Part shown: positions 35,781 through 45,557 of the stretch, in pieces
Position numbering within the stretch: the stretch's first letter is position 1
Layout of the letters: every line of letters begins with the position of its first letter
NCBI GenBank assembly: GCA_964594045.1
Contig: CAZQKR010000012.1
Coordinates: 1 to 64,000 of the forward strand
Direction of reading: 5' to 3'
Origin: UBA2365 sp964594045
Lineage (GTDB): Bacteria > Bacteroidota > Bacteroidia > Chitinophagales > Saprospiraceae
DNA: 64,000 nucleotides
Made by a program: the position numbers and the translations under genes
Notes under the pieces: model-generated
What the model was told of the DNA's origin: nothing
Databases searched by the model: none
Seen by the model: only the letters and a program-made list of their open reading frames with translations

Positions 35781-38432
35781 CTACGGTTTATACACCATGA
35801 CCCTTTTTGTCAAAGTAATTGTGCCATCAGCCTGCAGGAGTTGTAAAATGTAAATTCCATTTTCCAATTGTTCAAGGTCAGGTTTGAAAGTGTTTTTTTC
35901 TCTAAAAACTTCTTTACCATCAAGTCTGAGGATCCTGACAAGAACTTCCTGATTTTCAGGCAGATCAATGTGAAGAATTCCTGAAGTGGGAACCGGAAAA
36001 ACCCTTACACCCTGACCGTAGTCAGCAAGATTTCTGATGTCCGTTGTGGCTGCATCGATCTCAAAGGATTGCTCCAAAGAACATCCATTCCCATCCGAGA
36101 CTGTAACACTATATGTTCCCGGTGACAAACCTGAAACTGAACTGCCTGTTGTGCCATTGGACCACAGGATCTCATAGGGTTCTGTTCCTCCCTCAACTGA
36201 AATATCGGCGCTTCCATCATTTGCACCCGGCGCAGTTTCGTCCGCGATCTTGATCAAAGCGGTCAAAACTTCCGGCTGCCCAACCACAATATTCTCCAAT
36301 ATCACAAAGCATCCGTTTTGATCGGTAATGGTCACGGCATAGTTTCCCGCTGCAAGGCCATTCAAAACAGGCTGATCATTTGATATCCCATTAGACCATA
36401 GATATTCAAAGGTTTCTGTTGTGTCATTTAGTGAAACTGTGATGGATCCGTTGTTTTCCCCAAAGCACTTTACACCTGTAACTCCATAAGTTGCGGTTAG
36501 ATTGCAACCGCCCTGTGCGATAAAAAATGTTTCAGAGATTTCGCATCCATTTGCATCGGTCAAAGAAACGGTATAGCTTCCCGGACTCAGACCACTGATG
36601 GAATTACCCGACTGTCCGTTACTCCATATGATTTCGCCATAAGGTGTCGTGCCTCCGATCGGGTTGACAGTGGCTGAACCATCATTTGCTCCCGCAACAC
36701 TTTCATTCTGGAAAGTAAGCTGCAAGTCGATTTGTAAGGGTTCAGTCACTGTAAAAGCAGAATCTGCCTGACAACCACTTTCATCTTCTGCCATCAGGTT
36801 ATAGTTGCCCGGTTGTAGTCCGGTTATGACCTGCTGAGTGGTGTATTCTGTACTTGTATTGTTATCTAAATCAGTTAATGTATAAGTTTTTTGGCCTGTT
36901 CCGCCATTTGCACTGAAAGATATGCTTCCATCATCAGCGCCGAAGCAACTGATTTCGGTATCCAAAACAACTGATAAAACAAGGTTTTCAGGAACTGTAA
37001 TCTGGATGTTTCCCGTCGCTGAACATCCATCAGAATTTGTAACGGTCAGCATATATTGACCGGAAGCAGTGACCTGAATATTTTGTGTTGTTTGCCCGGT
37101 GGACCACAGGTATTCTGCCCCGGATTGCTGCGCAGAAATGGTAGCTGAACCAATCCCGTTACAAAAAGCACTTGAACTGACCTGAATTGCTGCCGAAGGA
37201 CTTTTAGCCGCATCCACAAAATAAAATGCGGTTCCGGAACAACCATTTTCATCCGTCACTGTAACTGAATAATTACCTGGTTGATCAATGATAATTGCCG
37301 CAGAAAACTCACCGGTTGACCATTCATAAAATGTGTAATTCTCTATAGTTGTCAGTTCGATCTGCGACCCTTCACAATACTTTTCAGGTCCTGAAATTTC
37401 TGGCTGTGGTGCATCAAATTGGTTGTTGATCATCCAGCTGTCTGAGGATTCACAACCTTTGTTGTCTGTTACTGTCAGGCTGTAAGTCCCGGCCTGGACA
37501 TTGACAAGGTCAGGGCTGGAAGAACCGTTGGACCAGGAATACGAATAAGGTGGCGTGCCGCCTTCGACAAGAGAAAAAATGGATCCCGTTTCACTATCCG
37601 GACAAGTCGGATGTTCGATCGATTCTTCGATCACCGTCAGTAAATCGGGTTGTGTAATGTTAACATTGCCGTTGATAGCAGTACCCAACGCATCAGTAAC
37701 AGTATAACTATGATTTCCTTCTCCAAGGTTGGTTGCCGGATTGGTATTTTCCCCATTGCTCCAGGAATATGTGTATGGCGACTGCCCGCCTGTAACATTC
37801 AGGGTGGCCGTTCCATCATTTGCGCCATAGCACGTGATATCCGTTTTGGAAGCAAGGTTGACCACAAGTTGAGGAACTGCGACGGTTAAAATACCATTGA
37901 TGCTGGTGGAAACGACATCATCTCCGCTGTTGCTTCCTGTGCCGTTGGCAATTACTGAAGCTGCATAAAAGCTGATGACCTGGCCATTTGGACTGGCCGG
38001 AGCAGTCCAGTCTACTGTCCATGAAACCGATCCGCCTCCGTTGAAACTGGCAGCAGGATTGTGTTCAAAATATGAACGGCCACCTGAAGAACTGATCGTG
38101 GTATTTGGTGAAGGATTGGAAAAAGTACCTGAGTTATTATTGCTGGAGTTCAACGCAACCAGTTGAAAGCCTGTTTTGGAAGGATTTCCATTGTTACTGG
38201 TGGTGGTCACATTGATCGTATAGGTTTCTCCGGCAAGTATGTTCTCCGGAATGCCAGTGATGGTTATTTCTCCGGAATACCCACCTCCATTGAGACTGTG
38301 GCAGGCAGCACAGGTGGTTTCTCCCGGTGCGCCGGTTCTTCCGTTAGGTGGATTGGAGGAATTGGAATAAAGGAATAAAGTCAGTCCAATCAGGGCAGCT
38401 GAGACCAGCAATCCGTGTAATTTTTTCTTCAT
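35781..38432 (-). CDS. Large T9SS surface protein with choice-of-anchor and SprB-like repeats
   Basis: An 883-residue secreted protein. After the signal peptide, residues ~25-185 form a Reeler-like/'choice-of-anchor V' domain that includes CAACH, a c-type haem-like motif, and FYAASVIANGTGSNSGDD. Then about eight Ig-like repeats follow, six of SprB type (pattern C-x-G-A-N-D-G-x-A...G-G-x-x-P-Y-x-Y-x-W-S-N-G...L-x-x-G-x-Y-x-V-T-V-T-D-x-N-G-C). It ends in a T9SS type A domain (VFPVPTSGILHIDL, ENGIYILQLL). SprB repeats are known from gliding adhesins of Flavobacteriia. An adhesive surface role is likely, while haem binding at CAACH is unproven. Confidence 0.85.
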   Translation of the reverse strand: MKKKLHGLLVSAALIGLTLFLYSNSSNPPNGRTGAPGETTCAACHSLNGGGYSGEITITGIPENILAGETYTINVTTTSNNGNPSKTGFQLVALNSSNNNSGTFSNPSPNTTISSSGGRSYFEHNPAASFNGGGSVSWTVDWTAPASPNGQVISFYAASVIANGTGSNSGDDVVSTSINGILTVAVPQLVVNLASKTDITCYGANDGTATLNVTGGQSPYTYSWSNGENTNPATNLGEGNHSYTVTDALGTAINGNVNITQPDLLTVIEESIEHPTCPDSETGSIFSLVEGGTPPYSYSWSNGSSSPDLVNVQAGTYSLTVTDNKGCESSDSWMINNQFDAPQPEISGPEKYCEGSQIELTTIENYTFYEWSTGEFSAAIIIDQPGNYSVTVTDENGCSGTAFYFVDAAKSPSAAIQVSSSAFCNGIGSATISAQQSGAEYLWSTGQTTQNIQVTASGQYMLTVTNSDGCSATGNIQITVPENLVLSVVLDTEISCFGADDGSISFSANGGTGQKTYTLTDLDNNTSTEYTTQQVITGLQPGNYNLMAEDESGCQADSAFTVTEPLQIDLQLTFQNESVAGANDGSATVNPIGGTTPYGEIIWSNGQSGNSISGLSPGSYTVSLTDANGCEISETFFIAQGGCNLTATYGVTGVKCFGENNGSITVSLNDTTETFEYLWSNGISNDQPVLNGLAAGNYAVTITDQNGCFVILENIVVGQPEVLTALIKIADETAPGANDGSADISVEGGTEPYEILWSNGTTGSSVSGLSPGTYSVTVSDGNGCSLEQSFEIDAATTDIRNLADYGQGVRVFPVPTSGILHIDLPENQEVLVRILRLDGKEVFREKNTFKPDLEQLENGIYILQLLQADGTITLTKRVMVYKP

Positions 38433-38711
38433 CTGCAGTAATTTTAGCTTTCGCCGTTTTAAATCGTGATAAAATAGTAAAAATATGGAGGGTTAACACA
38501 TGAAAGTTTTCAATTGTTTTGGATTTCAAAATAAGAGATTAAAAAAACATTGGAATCTGGTATAATTTAACGTTGACTTGAGATGAAGAGTATCCTGAAA
38601 AGGATCAGCAGGAGGATTTTTGAATTTACACAAATAATTTTTGATCGGGATTTGAAAGCCGAACACGGATGAATTGAACGGGATGGTCCTTTTCGGATTT
38701 ATTGGCATACA
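38433..38711. other. Intergenic region upstream of the SprB-repeat gene
   Basis: An AT-rich gap between two minus-strand genes, about 280 bp before the hairpin that closes the next gene. It should contain the promoter of the SprB-repeat protein; the only hints are TATTTT runs near 38470-38490. No gene or RNA is recognised. Confidence 0.3.
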
Positions 38712-38746
38712 TAAAAAATGGTCACACGGAAAATCCATGTGACCAT
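38712..38746 (-). terminator. Intrinsic terminator of the helical-protein gene
   Basis: ATGGTCACA and TGTGACCAT form a perfect 9-bp stem around an 11-base loop, followed on the minus strand by six T. It lies 40 bp downstream of the stop at 38787. Confidence 0.8.
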
Positions 38747-38786
38747 ATTATTGTGCTTTAAACCTTTGAAATCCGGAGTGTCGGGA

Positions 38787-40301
38787 TCAATCCTTCTTCT
38801 CCTCTTCTTTCGGTTCTTTTTCTTCTTTATCATCGTCACGATCAAGAATTTCTTCGATTTTATCCTTGACGCGATCAACCGTTTCCTCAACTTTATCCTC
38901 TATGATATCAGCGATGTCAGAAGCTTTTTCTTTCAGATCCTCCAGTTTATCTTCCATGCCTTCCATCTTATCTTCTACTTTGTCCTTCACCACTTCGGCT
39001 ACTGCTTTCATAGTGATGATGGCATCTTCTGCCTGTTCTTTTCCTTCCTCAATAAGTTCTTCGGCTTTCTCGGCCAGTTTCTGAAGGACGCTCTTTTTTT
39101 CTTTTTTCTCAGTCTCTGTTTTTGATTCACTGATCTTTTCAGCAGCTTTTTTCAGTTCATCTTCATTTTGACCGAGTTGTTCATTCCTCTCGCGGATATC
39201 CTTTGCAATTTTTTCCTCTACTTCTTTTTTAGCATGTTCAAACTGCTTTTGCTTTTCAGTTCTATCCGCTTCGGATTTGATTTTGGATTCGAGCATCTCC
39301 TTGGTTCTCAGCATGTCATCCAGTTTTTCCTGTTTTGATCTCATGCGTTCTTCCACCATTGAAAGCTTCACTTTGCGAATTTCCTGTTCAAGCTGTCCAA
39401 AAGAAAAGGAACCTCCCTGATCCGGACTGACCATTTCCTTTTTATCTCTTTCAATGGATTTTTCCATTTTATCTATTGCTTCCAGCAAGCCGTCATAACG
39501 TCTTTGCATTCTGCTGATAGGAGATTTTTCTGAGGCTTTGCTGCCGAAACGTTTCTCCTTGACATCTTTGAATACCTTGTCAATCCTGTCCCACAATGCT
39601 TTTCTGTGGTCGCGGCTGAACTCAGTTTCCCTGAATTTTTGCTGTACTTCCTTGAGTTCTTCAAAAATCGGATGCAAGCCCAAACCACTTCTGACCTTAT
39701 CCTCAATGGTATTCAGAATTTCCGTAAAATGAGCAAAGTTCTTGGAAGATTCTTCCTTCAATTCCTTTTCTCCTCGCTTTTTCAGTTCTTTTACCAGTTT
39801 GAAAGCTTCATCAGTTTTGACTTTAAGGCTTTCAACATGATTCCTGAACAAGCTTTTTTCCCTGATCTGAACCTGAACCTTCTCCCAAAATCCTTTCAGC
39901 TCATCCCAGATCTGATTGTCATATTCTGAAAGCCCTTTAAGCTTTTCCTTGATGTCTTCAAGCTCTGAACTGTACATATCATACAGTTTTTTGGAAAGCA
40001 CTACGAAATGCCACTCGGTCTTGGCCCTGATGATCAGATCCGGTCTTTCAACGCTCAAACCATCTGGTAAAATATCTTCAGATACCGTCAGCAATTTGTC
40101 AAATTTTTTAGTTGAAGGAGGAAATTCCACGTCTTTTCCCTCTCTCCACTCATTGAGCATCAGATTGTAAAAAACCTCTGTCGCATCTTTTTCATCAATC
40201 GTGATCGTCCGGACAATATTCTCATTTTCGAGCAATTCTATTGCCACCAGAACCTTCTCATCTTTTTCAGTTTTACCCCAAAGTACAATTTTCGTTTTCA
40301 T
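38787..40301 (-). CDS. Long charged helical protein, unknown function
   Basis: A 504-residue cytosolic protein without a signal peptide. Residues 1-115 look folded alpha/beta (KIVLWGKTEKDEKVLVAIEL...ENIVRTITID...IIRAKTEWHFVVLSKK). Residues ~120-400 are almost all alpha-helix, rich in Lys and Glu, probably coiled coil. Residues ~410-490 contain amphipathic 11-residue-like repeats (AEVVKDKVEDKMEGMEDKLE, DKVEETVDRVKDKIEEIL) resembling LEA or apolipoprotein-type helices, ending in an acidic-basic tail. I do not recognise a named family for the whole protein. It is transcribed alone, with its own terminator. Confidence 0.8.
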   Translation of the reverse strand: MKTKIVLWGKTEKDEKVLVAIELLENENIVRTITIDEKDATEVFYNLMLNEWREGKDVEFPPSTKKFDKLLTVSEDILPDGLSVERPDLIIRAKTEWHFVVLSKKLYDMYSSELEDIKEKLKGLSEYDNQIWDELKGFWEKVQVQIREKSLFRNHVESLKVKTDEAFKLVKELKKRGEKELKEESSKNFAHFTEILNTIEDKVRSGLGLHPIFEELKEVQQKFRETEFSRDHRKALWDRIDKVFKDVKEKRFGSKASEKSPISRMQRRYDGLLEAIDKMEKSIERDKKEMVSPDQGGSFSFGQLEQEIRKVKLSMVEERMRSKQEKLDDMLRTKEMLESKIKSEADRTEKQKQFEHAKKEVEEKIAKDIRERNEQLGQNEDELKKAAEKISESKTETEKKEKKSVLQKLAEKAEELIEEGKEQAEDAIITMKAVAEVVKDKVEDKMEGMEDKLEDLKEKASDIADIIEDKVEETVDRVKDKIEEILDRDDDKEEKEPKEEEKKD

Positions 40302-40809
40302 GCTTCCCTGTAATTAATCGCTTGTTACGCTTTAGAATTATGTTATTTAAGTACTAACAGCATAATCCATACCAAAATTCATTCAGGCTGCGAAAATAAG
40401 TAAATTAATCTTAAAACAGCCAACTATCGGACGCTTAATCCATAAATTCACATAAACATTACGCAAAGTATGTCCATAGTGCTGCAATGTTGGCTGATTT
40501 GTTTAATTAAACTTACCAGGATTTTCATATCCGATTGATTTAAAATAGTTTGAGTATATAAAGAAAATACCTGAAATGACCGGTGAATTAATGATAACGA
40601 AATTTTATGCGTTTTTTTTTAAGCCTGAAGATTTTTAATTATTTTTGAACAGGATTTACCTGGCACAGCATGATTTGAGACCAGACATTTGTTGTTAAAA
40701 TAAGCTGGATGATATGTAATATAGCTGTTCAGTCATCTTTTCAGCTCACCATCCTTCTACGCTTTGGTGCATGGTAAATGCAATTTTTTAACCCTGCAAA
40801 TAAAAGAAA
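40302..40809. other. Divergent intergenic region
   Basis: 508 bp between a minus-strand and a plus-strand gene, so promoters in both directions are expected. It is AT-rich with a run of nine T at about 40610. I see no convincing TAnnTTTG element, RNA gene, or conserved repeat. Confidence 0.3.
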
Positions 40810-42615
40810 ATGACAGTAAAAACCCTTATCGCATCAATGTTCATGCTGTTTTGGCTGGAAGTCACCGGACAATTCAGCGACGATTTCAATCAGCCTGGCG
40901 ACTTGTTTCAGACCTCCTGGAAAGGAGACCTGCAGAATTTTAAATTGAATGATTCAGGCCAACTCCAACTCAATGCGCCGGAAGCCGGCAGTTCTTCGGT
41001 TTACCATAAAACCAATCTGCCTGACAGCCTGGAATGGAATTTTTATTTCAAAATGGATTTCAGCCCTTCTGCCAATAACAAGCTGAGGATATACCTCCAA
41101 CTGGACACGGTTGAACCGGCTCTGGCATCCGGTTATTTCATCGAAATCGGAGAAAACGGATCTGAAGACAAGATCAGGTTTTCCCGGATGGTCAACGGCG
41201 TATCGCTGACCATTGCGGAAGGGACACCAGGATTGTTCGGCTCCGAGCCGGCAGAGGGCTACATCCGGGTAAAGCGGAATGCTTTTGGGCTGTGGCAGGT
41301 CTATTACAAAAAGGTGGAGGACCCTTTTTATGAGCTGGACTTTGAACTTTTTGACTCTACTGTCAAACGATATTTTGACCAGTTTTTTATGATCGAATGT
41401 GTATATACCTCAACCAGGAGATCGCACTTTTACTTCGATGACATCTCAGTGAGTGAATCTGTGCCGGATAAAACGCCGCCAGGTCTTTTGGAAGGCAAAT
41501 TGCTGACAACGACCTCCGTTGAATTGATCTTTGATGAAATACTTGACAAAGCATCCGTTTTGCAGACTGCCACATATGAGGTCAATCCGGGAAAAGTGGC
41601 GCCGGTTGCAGTCGGATTCAATCCATTCAGGCCCAACCGGATCACATTGCAGTTTGAAGAAGAGTTTTCAGGAAATACACAATTCGTCCTATTGGTCAAC
41701 GGGCTTTCTGACCTGTCCGGTAATACGGTCATGAATCCGCTGGAATATGTATTTTATATCAGGGAAAATCCTGAATTCCAGGATATTCTGATCAACGAAG
41801 TACTTTTTGATCCTTATCCGGAAGCAGAGGATTTTGTGGAATTGTATAATCATTCGGCCAAAATCATCAATCTGAAAGGATTGATCCTGAAAAATAATAA
41901 AAGCAGCTCCTTGCCACAAAAGATTTCAGTGAACTATGACCTTTTCCCGGGAAAATATGTGGCTGTCAGCCCGGATACAAACTCTCTCAGGTTTTTTTAT
42001 CCCTTGCCGGATTCAGCCCGGGTATTGATCAATACATTGCCTTCTTTCAACAATGACAAAGGTAACGTGAGCCTGTATTTTGAGGAAGGCAACAGGATGG
42101 TCCTGATTGACTCCGTGGATTATCATGAGGAAATGCATTTTCCCCTGATTGAGGACAGCGAAGGCGTAAGTCTTGAGCGGATTTTCTGGCATATTCCGGG
42201 TTATAATGTCTCGAACTGGCAGTCGGGTTCTGGTATTACAGGAAATGCTACTCCGGGATACCGCAATGCACAGTTCAGGGTCAAAGGTTTGGAAGCAGAA
42301 AGCATGTTTTGGCTTGGCGAAGCAGTTTTTTCACCTGATCAGGATGGTTTTTTTGATCAGCTGGTAATTCGTTATGAATTGCCCGAAGATGGCTGGGTCG
42401 GAACCCTGGAGGTATTCAGTGTTTCGGGACAACATATCCGTACGCTGGTCAATAACAAACTACTGGGGACCTCCGGAATGGTTACCTGGGATGGCTTGTC
42501 CGAAGGTGGTAATATTTTACCGGTAAGCCCTTATGTGATATCAGCAAGGATTTTTCATCCGTCCGGTAAAACGTATCGTAAAAAACTGGTTTGCATGCTT
42601 GCGGAAAAATTCTGA
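40810..42615 (+). CDS. Secreted lamin-tail-domain protein with FlgD-like C-terminus
   Basis: A 601-residue protein with a signal peptide ending near VTGQ. Residues ~20-220 form a jelly-roll-like domain (LRIYLQLDTVEP, YFDDISVSES). A Big_5-like Ig domain (~225-315, TSVELIFDEILDKASV...LVNGLSDLSGN) follows. A lamin-tail domain (~320-460) has ILINEVLFDPYPEAEDFVEL and WQSGSGITGNATPGYRNAQF. The C-terminal ~85 residues (FSPDQDGFFDQLVIRYELPE...G-x-V-T-W-D-G) resemble FlgD-like or gliding-associated C-terminal domains. It is likely exported by the T9SS and surface-bound; lamin-tail domains often accompany nucleases or adhesion, but neither activity is visible here. Confidence 0.82.
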   Translation: MTVKTLIASMFMLFWLEVTGQFSDDFNQPGDLFQTSWKGDLQNFKLNDSGQLQLNAPEAGSSSVYHKTNLPDSLEWNFYFKMDFSPSANNKLRIYLQLDTVEPALASGYFIEIGENGSEDKIRFSRMVNGVSLTIAEGTPGLFGSEPAEGYIRVKRNAFGLWQVYYKKVEDPFYELDFELFDSTVKRYFDQFFMIECVYTSTRRSHFYFDDISVSESVPDKTPPGLLEGKLLTTTSVELIFDEILDKASVLQTATYEVNPGKVAPVAVGFNPFRPNRITLQFEEEFSGNTQFVLLVNGLSDLSGNTVMNPLEYVFYIRENPEFQDILINEVLFDPYPEAEDFVELYNHSAKIINLKGLILKNNKSSSLPQKISVNYDLFPGKYVAVSPDTNSLRFFYPLPDSARVLINTLPSFNNDKGNVSLYFEEGNRMVLIDSVDYHEEMHFPLIEDSEGVSLERIFWHIPGYNVSNWQSGSGITGNATPGYRNAQFRVKGLEAESMFWLGEAVFSPDQDGFFDQLVIRYELPEDGWVGTLEVFSVSGQHIRTLVNNKLLGTSGMVTWDGLSEGGNILPVSPYVISARIFHPSGKTYRKKLVCMLAEKF

Positions 42616-42694
42616 ACCCGGGACCTGAAATTTGGATTTTTACCAGGTACGGAATATTTTCAAACAGGACATATTGATAAGTTAACTGATTTTT

Positions 42695-42725
42695 TTTGTC
42701 AATCGGAAGTCAATGCGTACATTTA
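42695..42725 (+). promoter_or_regulatory. Candidate Bacteroidota-type promoter
   Basis: TTTG (42695-42698) and TACATTTA (42718-42725) are separated by 19 bp, close to the Bacteroidota sigma consensus TTTG-N19-21-TAnnTTTG with one mismatch. It lies 23 bp upstream of the ATG of the SpoIIE-type phosphatase gene. Confidence 0.4.
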
Positions 42726-42748
42726 TTTTCTGATTTAAATAACCCTGT

Positions 42749-43978
42749 ATGAAAAAGGATCTGGACAAATTGGCGGAACTGGAAAGGGACTTGAACCTTA
42801 AGCAATTGCAGATCAAGAGCTTGTTGACCATTACCCAGGCGATCAATGAGAATATTTCAGCTGATTCTTTATACAATATGTACAAATCATTTCTCAGTTG
42901 GGAAATGGGCGTGGAAAAAATGCTGCTTTATATCCGTAATGATGATTCCTGGGAGTGCGTTTCGAGGATCTCTGATGAAGATGTGATAGATGAATTGCAA
43001 ATGGGAGATCTGTTGGAGCAGTATGTCAGGCTGCACACGATCAGGGAAAGCGATCCGGTTGAAATCCAGGTATTTGATATTGTTATACCTGTTTTTCACA
43101 AGCAATTGCCACTGGCTTATGCTTTGATAGGAGGCATCAAGGAAAAATATGATCTGTACAACAAGATCCAGTTCATCACCACGATCACCAACATCGTTGC
43201 CGTTGCGATTGAAAATAAACGGTTGTTCAAGCGTCAGCTCGAACAGGAGCGTTACGAAAAGGAATATAACCTGGCCAGGGAAGTTCAGCAAATGTTGATC
43301 CCGGAATCCCTGCCGAGCACTGAAAAGTATGAACTCGGAAGCATTTACATGCCTCACTCCAATGTCGGGGGTGACTATATCGATTTTATCCAGTTCGATC
43401 AGAACAGGTTTGTGCTGTGTATCGCAGATATTTCAGGGAAAGGTATAGCTGCGGCTATTCTGATGGCTAATTTTCAGGCGATCATCCAGAGTCTGATCTA
43501 TCAATACCGCGATCTGGAAACCTTTATATTTGCCCTGAACGAAACGGTTTACAAGCGCATCACCAAAAGCGATAAATACATTACGTTTTTTATCGCAGAG
43601 GTAAATGTAGCTCAGTACACACTGAAATACATCAATGCAGGTCATTTTCCTCCTATCCTGTACAATGCAGGAGAAATGTTCCGTCTGGACAAAGGATGTA
43701 CGGTGATCGGAGCTTTTGAAAAAATGCCATTTATTGAAGAAGAAACCATACAATTAAAAAAAGAAAGTTTAATTTTGACCTTTACTGACGGTCTGACTGA
43801 GCTTCAGAATGAGACGGGAGATTATTTGCAAGACGATGGTCTTGAAGACTTTATTCTTCAAAACAACCATCTTTCCGTCAATCAATTCAATCAAAAGCTG
43901 CTGAAGAAAATAGACAGGTTCAGGGGCAATCGGGGATATGCCGATGACATTGCCATCCTGACCTGTAAAATTCATTGA
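42749..43978 (+). CDS. GAF-SpoIIE serine phosphatase (RsbU-like)
   Basis: A 409-residue cytosolic regulator. An N-terminal coiled coil (residues ~1-30) leads into a GAF-like sensor domain (~30-155, ending NIVAVAIENKRLFKRQ), a linker helix (EKEYNLAREVQQMLIPESLP) and a PP2C-type SpoIIE phosphatase domain (~195-408) with GGDYIDFI, ADISGKGIAAAILMA, YINAGHFPPIL, FTDGLTEL and GYADDIAIL. The metal-binding Asp residues are conserved. Such enzymes dephosphorylate anti-sigma antagonists in partner-switching pathways; no partner is encoded nearby. Confidence 0.9.
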   Translation: MKKDLDKLAELERDLNLKQLQIKSLLTITQAINENISADSLYNMYKSFLSWEMGVEKMLLYIRNDDSWECVSRISDEDVIDELQMGDLLEQYVRLHTIRESDPVEIQVFDIVIPVFHKQLPLAYALIGGIKEKYDLYNKIQFITTITNIVAVAIENKRLFKRQLEQERYEKEYNLAREVQQMLIPESLPSTEKYELGSIYMPHSNVGGDYIDFIQFDQNRFVLCIADISGKGIAAAILMANFQAIIQSLIYQYRDLETFIFALNETVYKRITKSDKYITFFIAEVNVAQYTLKYINAGHFPPILYNAGEMFRLDKGCTVIGAFEKMPFIEEETIQLKKESLILTFTDGLTELQNETGDYLQDDGLEDFILQNNHLSVNQFNQKLLKKIDRFRGNRGYADDIAILTCKIH

Positions 43979-44056
43979 ATTGAACTCTTTTTTCAGTTGG
44001 CTGGTTAATAAAATGATCAATAACATTATTTGTTTAAAATTATTATTTGGAAATAA

Positions 44057-44878
44057 ATGAATTCCCGCCGCAACGAATATTATACTCCAAGAAGAAAAAA
44101 CAGGATCATCGCAGGCTTGCTCGCATTTGTACTGGGTATTTTTGGCGTTCATCACTTTTATCTCAATAAACCTGCATCTGGAATTTTTTACATTTTCCTT
44201 TTCATTATTACGGTTGGTTTTTTCCCGGTAACGCTTATCCTCGGATTTTTGGAGGCGGTCAATTTCTTTAATATGCCGGAAGAAAAGTTCCAGATGAAAT
44301 ACAATAAGGATGTACCCGGAATTTTCAGTGATCAAATGAGAAAACCCGGCGCTTCCTATGAAAAAAGGAGCAATGGTCACGGATCCGCTCCCAGGTTTAA
44401 TCCCCGTACTGCCAGGATACCCAAGAAAAACCCTTTCAAATTGAGTGGAAGTTTGAAATACAAGGATTTTGACCTAAAGGGAGCTGTCGAGGATTATGAA
44501 AAAGCTTTAAAACTAGTCGAATTTGACCCGGATATTCATTTTGACCTCGCAGCGGTTTACAGCCTGATGGAAAAAAAGGAAAAGGCCTTTCATCATCTGG
44601 AACTCGCCGTACAATACGGTTTAAAAGACCCACAGAAGATCAATACCTATGAGGATCTTGCCTTTGTGAGGATACAGGATGAATTCGAAGCTTTCAGGGA
44701 CAACGGATTTCGCTTGCCTGAAAAGGCAGGAGAAAAGCCGGGATCAACAGAAAATATCCCTGAGGATGATACCTTGCTGGCTCAGTTGAACAAGCTCGCT
44801 GAATTGAGAAAAAAAGGATTGATTTCAGAAGAAGAATTTGCCCTGGAGAAAGAGAAACTCAGCGAATTAAGGAGATAA
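44057..44878 (+). CDS. TM2-domain protein with TPR-like and SHOCT segments
   Basis: A 273-residue membrane protein. Residues ~13-80 form a TM2 domain: two membrane helices with the motif FGVHHFYLNKPASGIFYIFL. A basic linker follows (~95-130), then TPR-like helices (DFDLKGAVEDYEKALKLVEF, IHFDLAAVYSLMEKKEKAFH). The last ~35 residues (LLAQLNKLAELRKKGLISEE) are a SHOCT domain, common at C-termini of membrane-linked proteins. The soluble part should be cytosolic. The CBS gene starts 10 bp later. Confidence 0.85.
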   Translation: MNSRRNEYYTPRRKNRIIAGLLAFVLGIFGVHHFYLNKPASGIFYIFLFIITVGFFPVTLILGFLEAVNFFNMPEEKFQMKYNKDVPGIFSDQMRKPGASYEKRSNGHGSAPRFNPRTARIPKKNPFKLSGSLKYKDFDLKGAVEDYEKALKLVEFDPDIHFDLAAVYSLMEKKEKAFHHLELAVQYGLKDPQKINTYEDLAFVRIQDEFEAFRDNGFRLPEKAGEKPGSTENIPEDDTLLAQLNKLAELRKKGLISEEEFALEKEKLSELRR

Positions 44879-44888
44879 ACCGAAATCT

Positions 44889-45557
44889 ATGATAGCGATT
44901 CAGCTGATCTCCGACACCATCCAACCCATAACCGGAGAATCTACTATTGAAGAAGCTTCAGGTAAAATGAACCTGTTCCAGGTAAAGCATTTACCAGTGG
45001 TGGAACCAGGTTCCTCCAGGTTTTTTGGATTGATCCCGGAGGAGGATATAGCCGGTAAACCAGGAGATCTGCTGATACAGGACCTTCATAAATATTTTCT
45101 GATGATCAGTACGGCCCCCGAACAGCATTTGCTGGACATCATTTACCTGCTGAGCCACAATGAAGTAAGTATTTTACCTGTTGTTGCCCACGAAAAATAC
45201 CTCGGATGTATCCGGAGACAGGATCCTTTCCGCTTGATGGGAAAATCTGCAGCCTTTGAACCCGGTGGAAGTATTGTGGAAATCTGGGTTCAGACAAGAA
45301 ACTACGCCCTTTCAGAAATCGCCAGAATAGCAGAATCCGAAAATATCAGGATCACCAGTCTCATCATCAGTGACACCGACCCGGTCAATGACAGGATCAG
45401 GATCATGGTCAAAATGGACACAGACCAGATTGATCCGGTTCTGGCCTCTTTTGAAAGATTCGGATATGAGATCGCTGCAAGCTTTCCCGAAAATAACGAT
45501 TATTCGAACCTGCTTCGCGAAAGGTATGAATCGTTAATGCATTACCTGAATGTATAA
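44889..45557 (+). CDS. CBS-pair domain protein
   Basis: A 222-residue cytosolic protein. Two CBS motifs span residues ~1-125 (ITGESTIEEASGKMNLFQVK, HNEVSILPVVAHEKYLGCIR), and the C-terminal ~85 residues look ACT-like (GSIVEIWVQTRNYALSEIAR, IDPVLASFERFGYEI). CBS pairs bind adenine nucleotides and sense energy state. In other Bacteroidota similar CBS genes sit near NAD kinase and bamA; here the next gene is an Omp85-like protein whose start overlaps this stop by 8 bases. Confidence 0.88.
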   Translation: MIAIQLISDTIQPITGESTIEEASGKMNLFQVKHLPVVEPGSSRFFGLIPEEDIAGKPGDLLIQDLHKYFLMISTAPEQHLLDIIYLLSHNEVSILPVVAHEKYLGCIRRQDPFRLMGKSAAFEPGGSIVEIWVQTRNYALSEIARIAESENIRITSLIISDTDPVNDRIRIMVKMDTDQIDPVLASFERFGYEIAASFPENNDYSNLLRERYESLMHYLNV

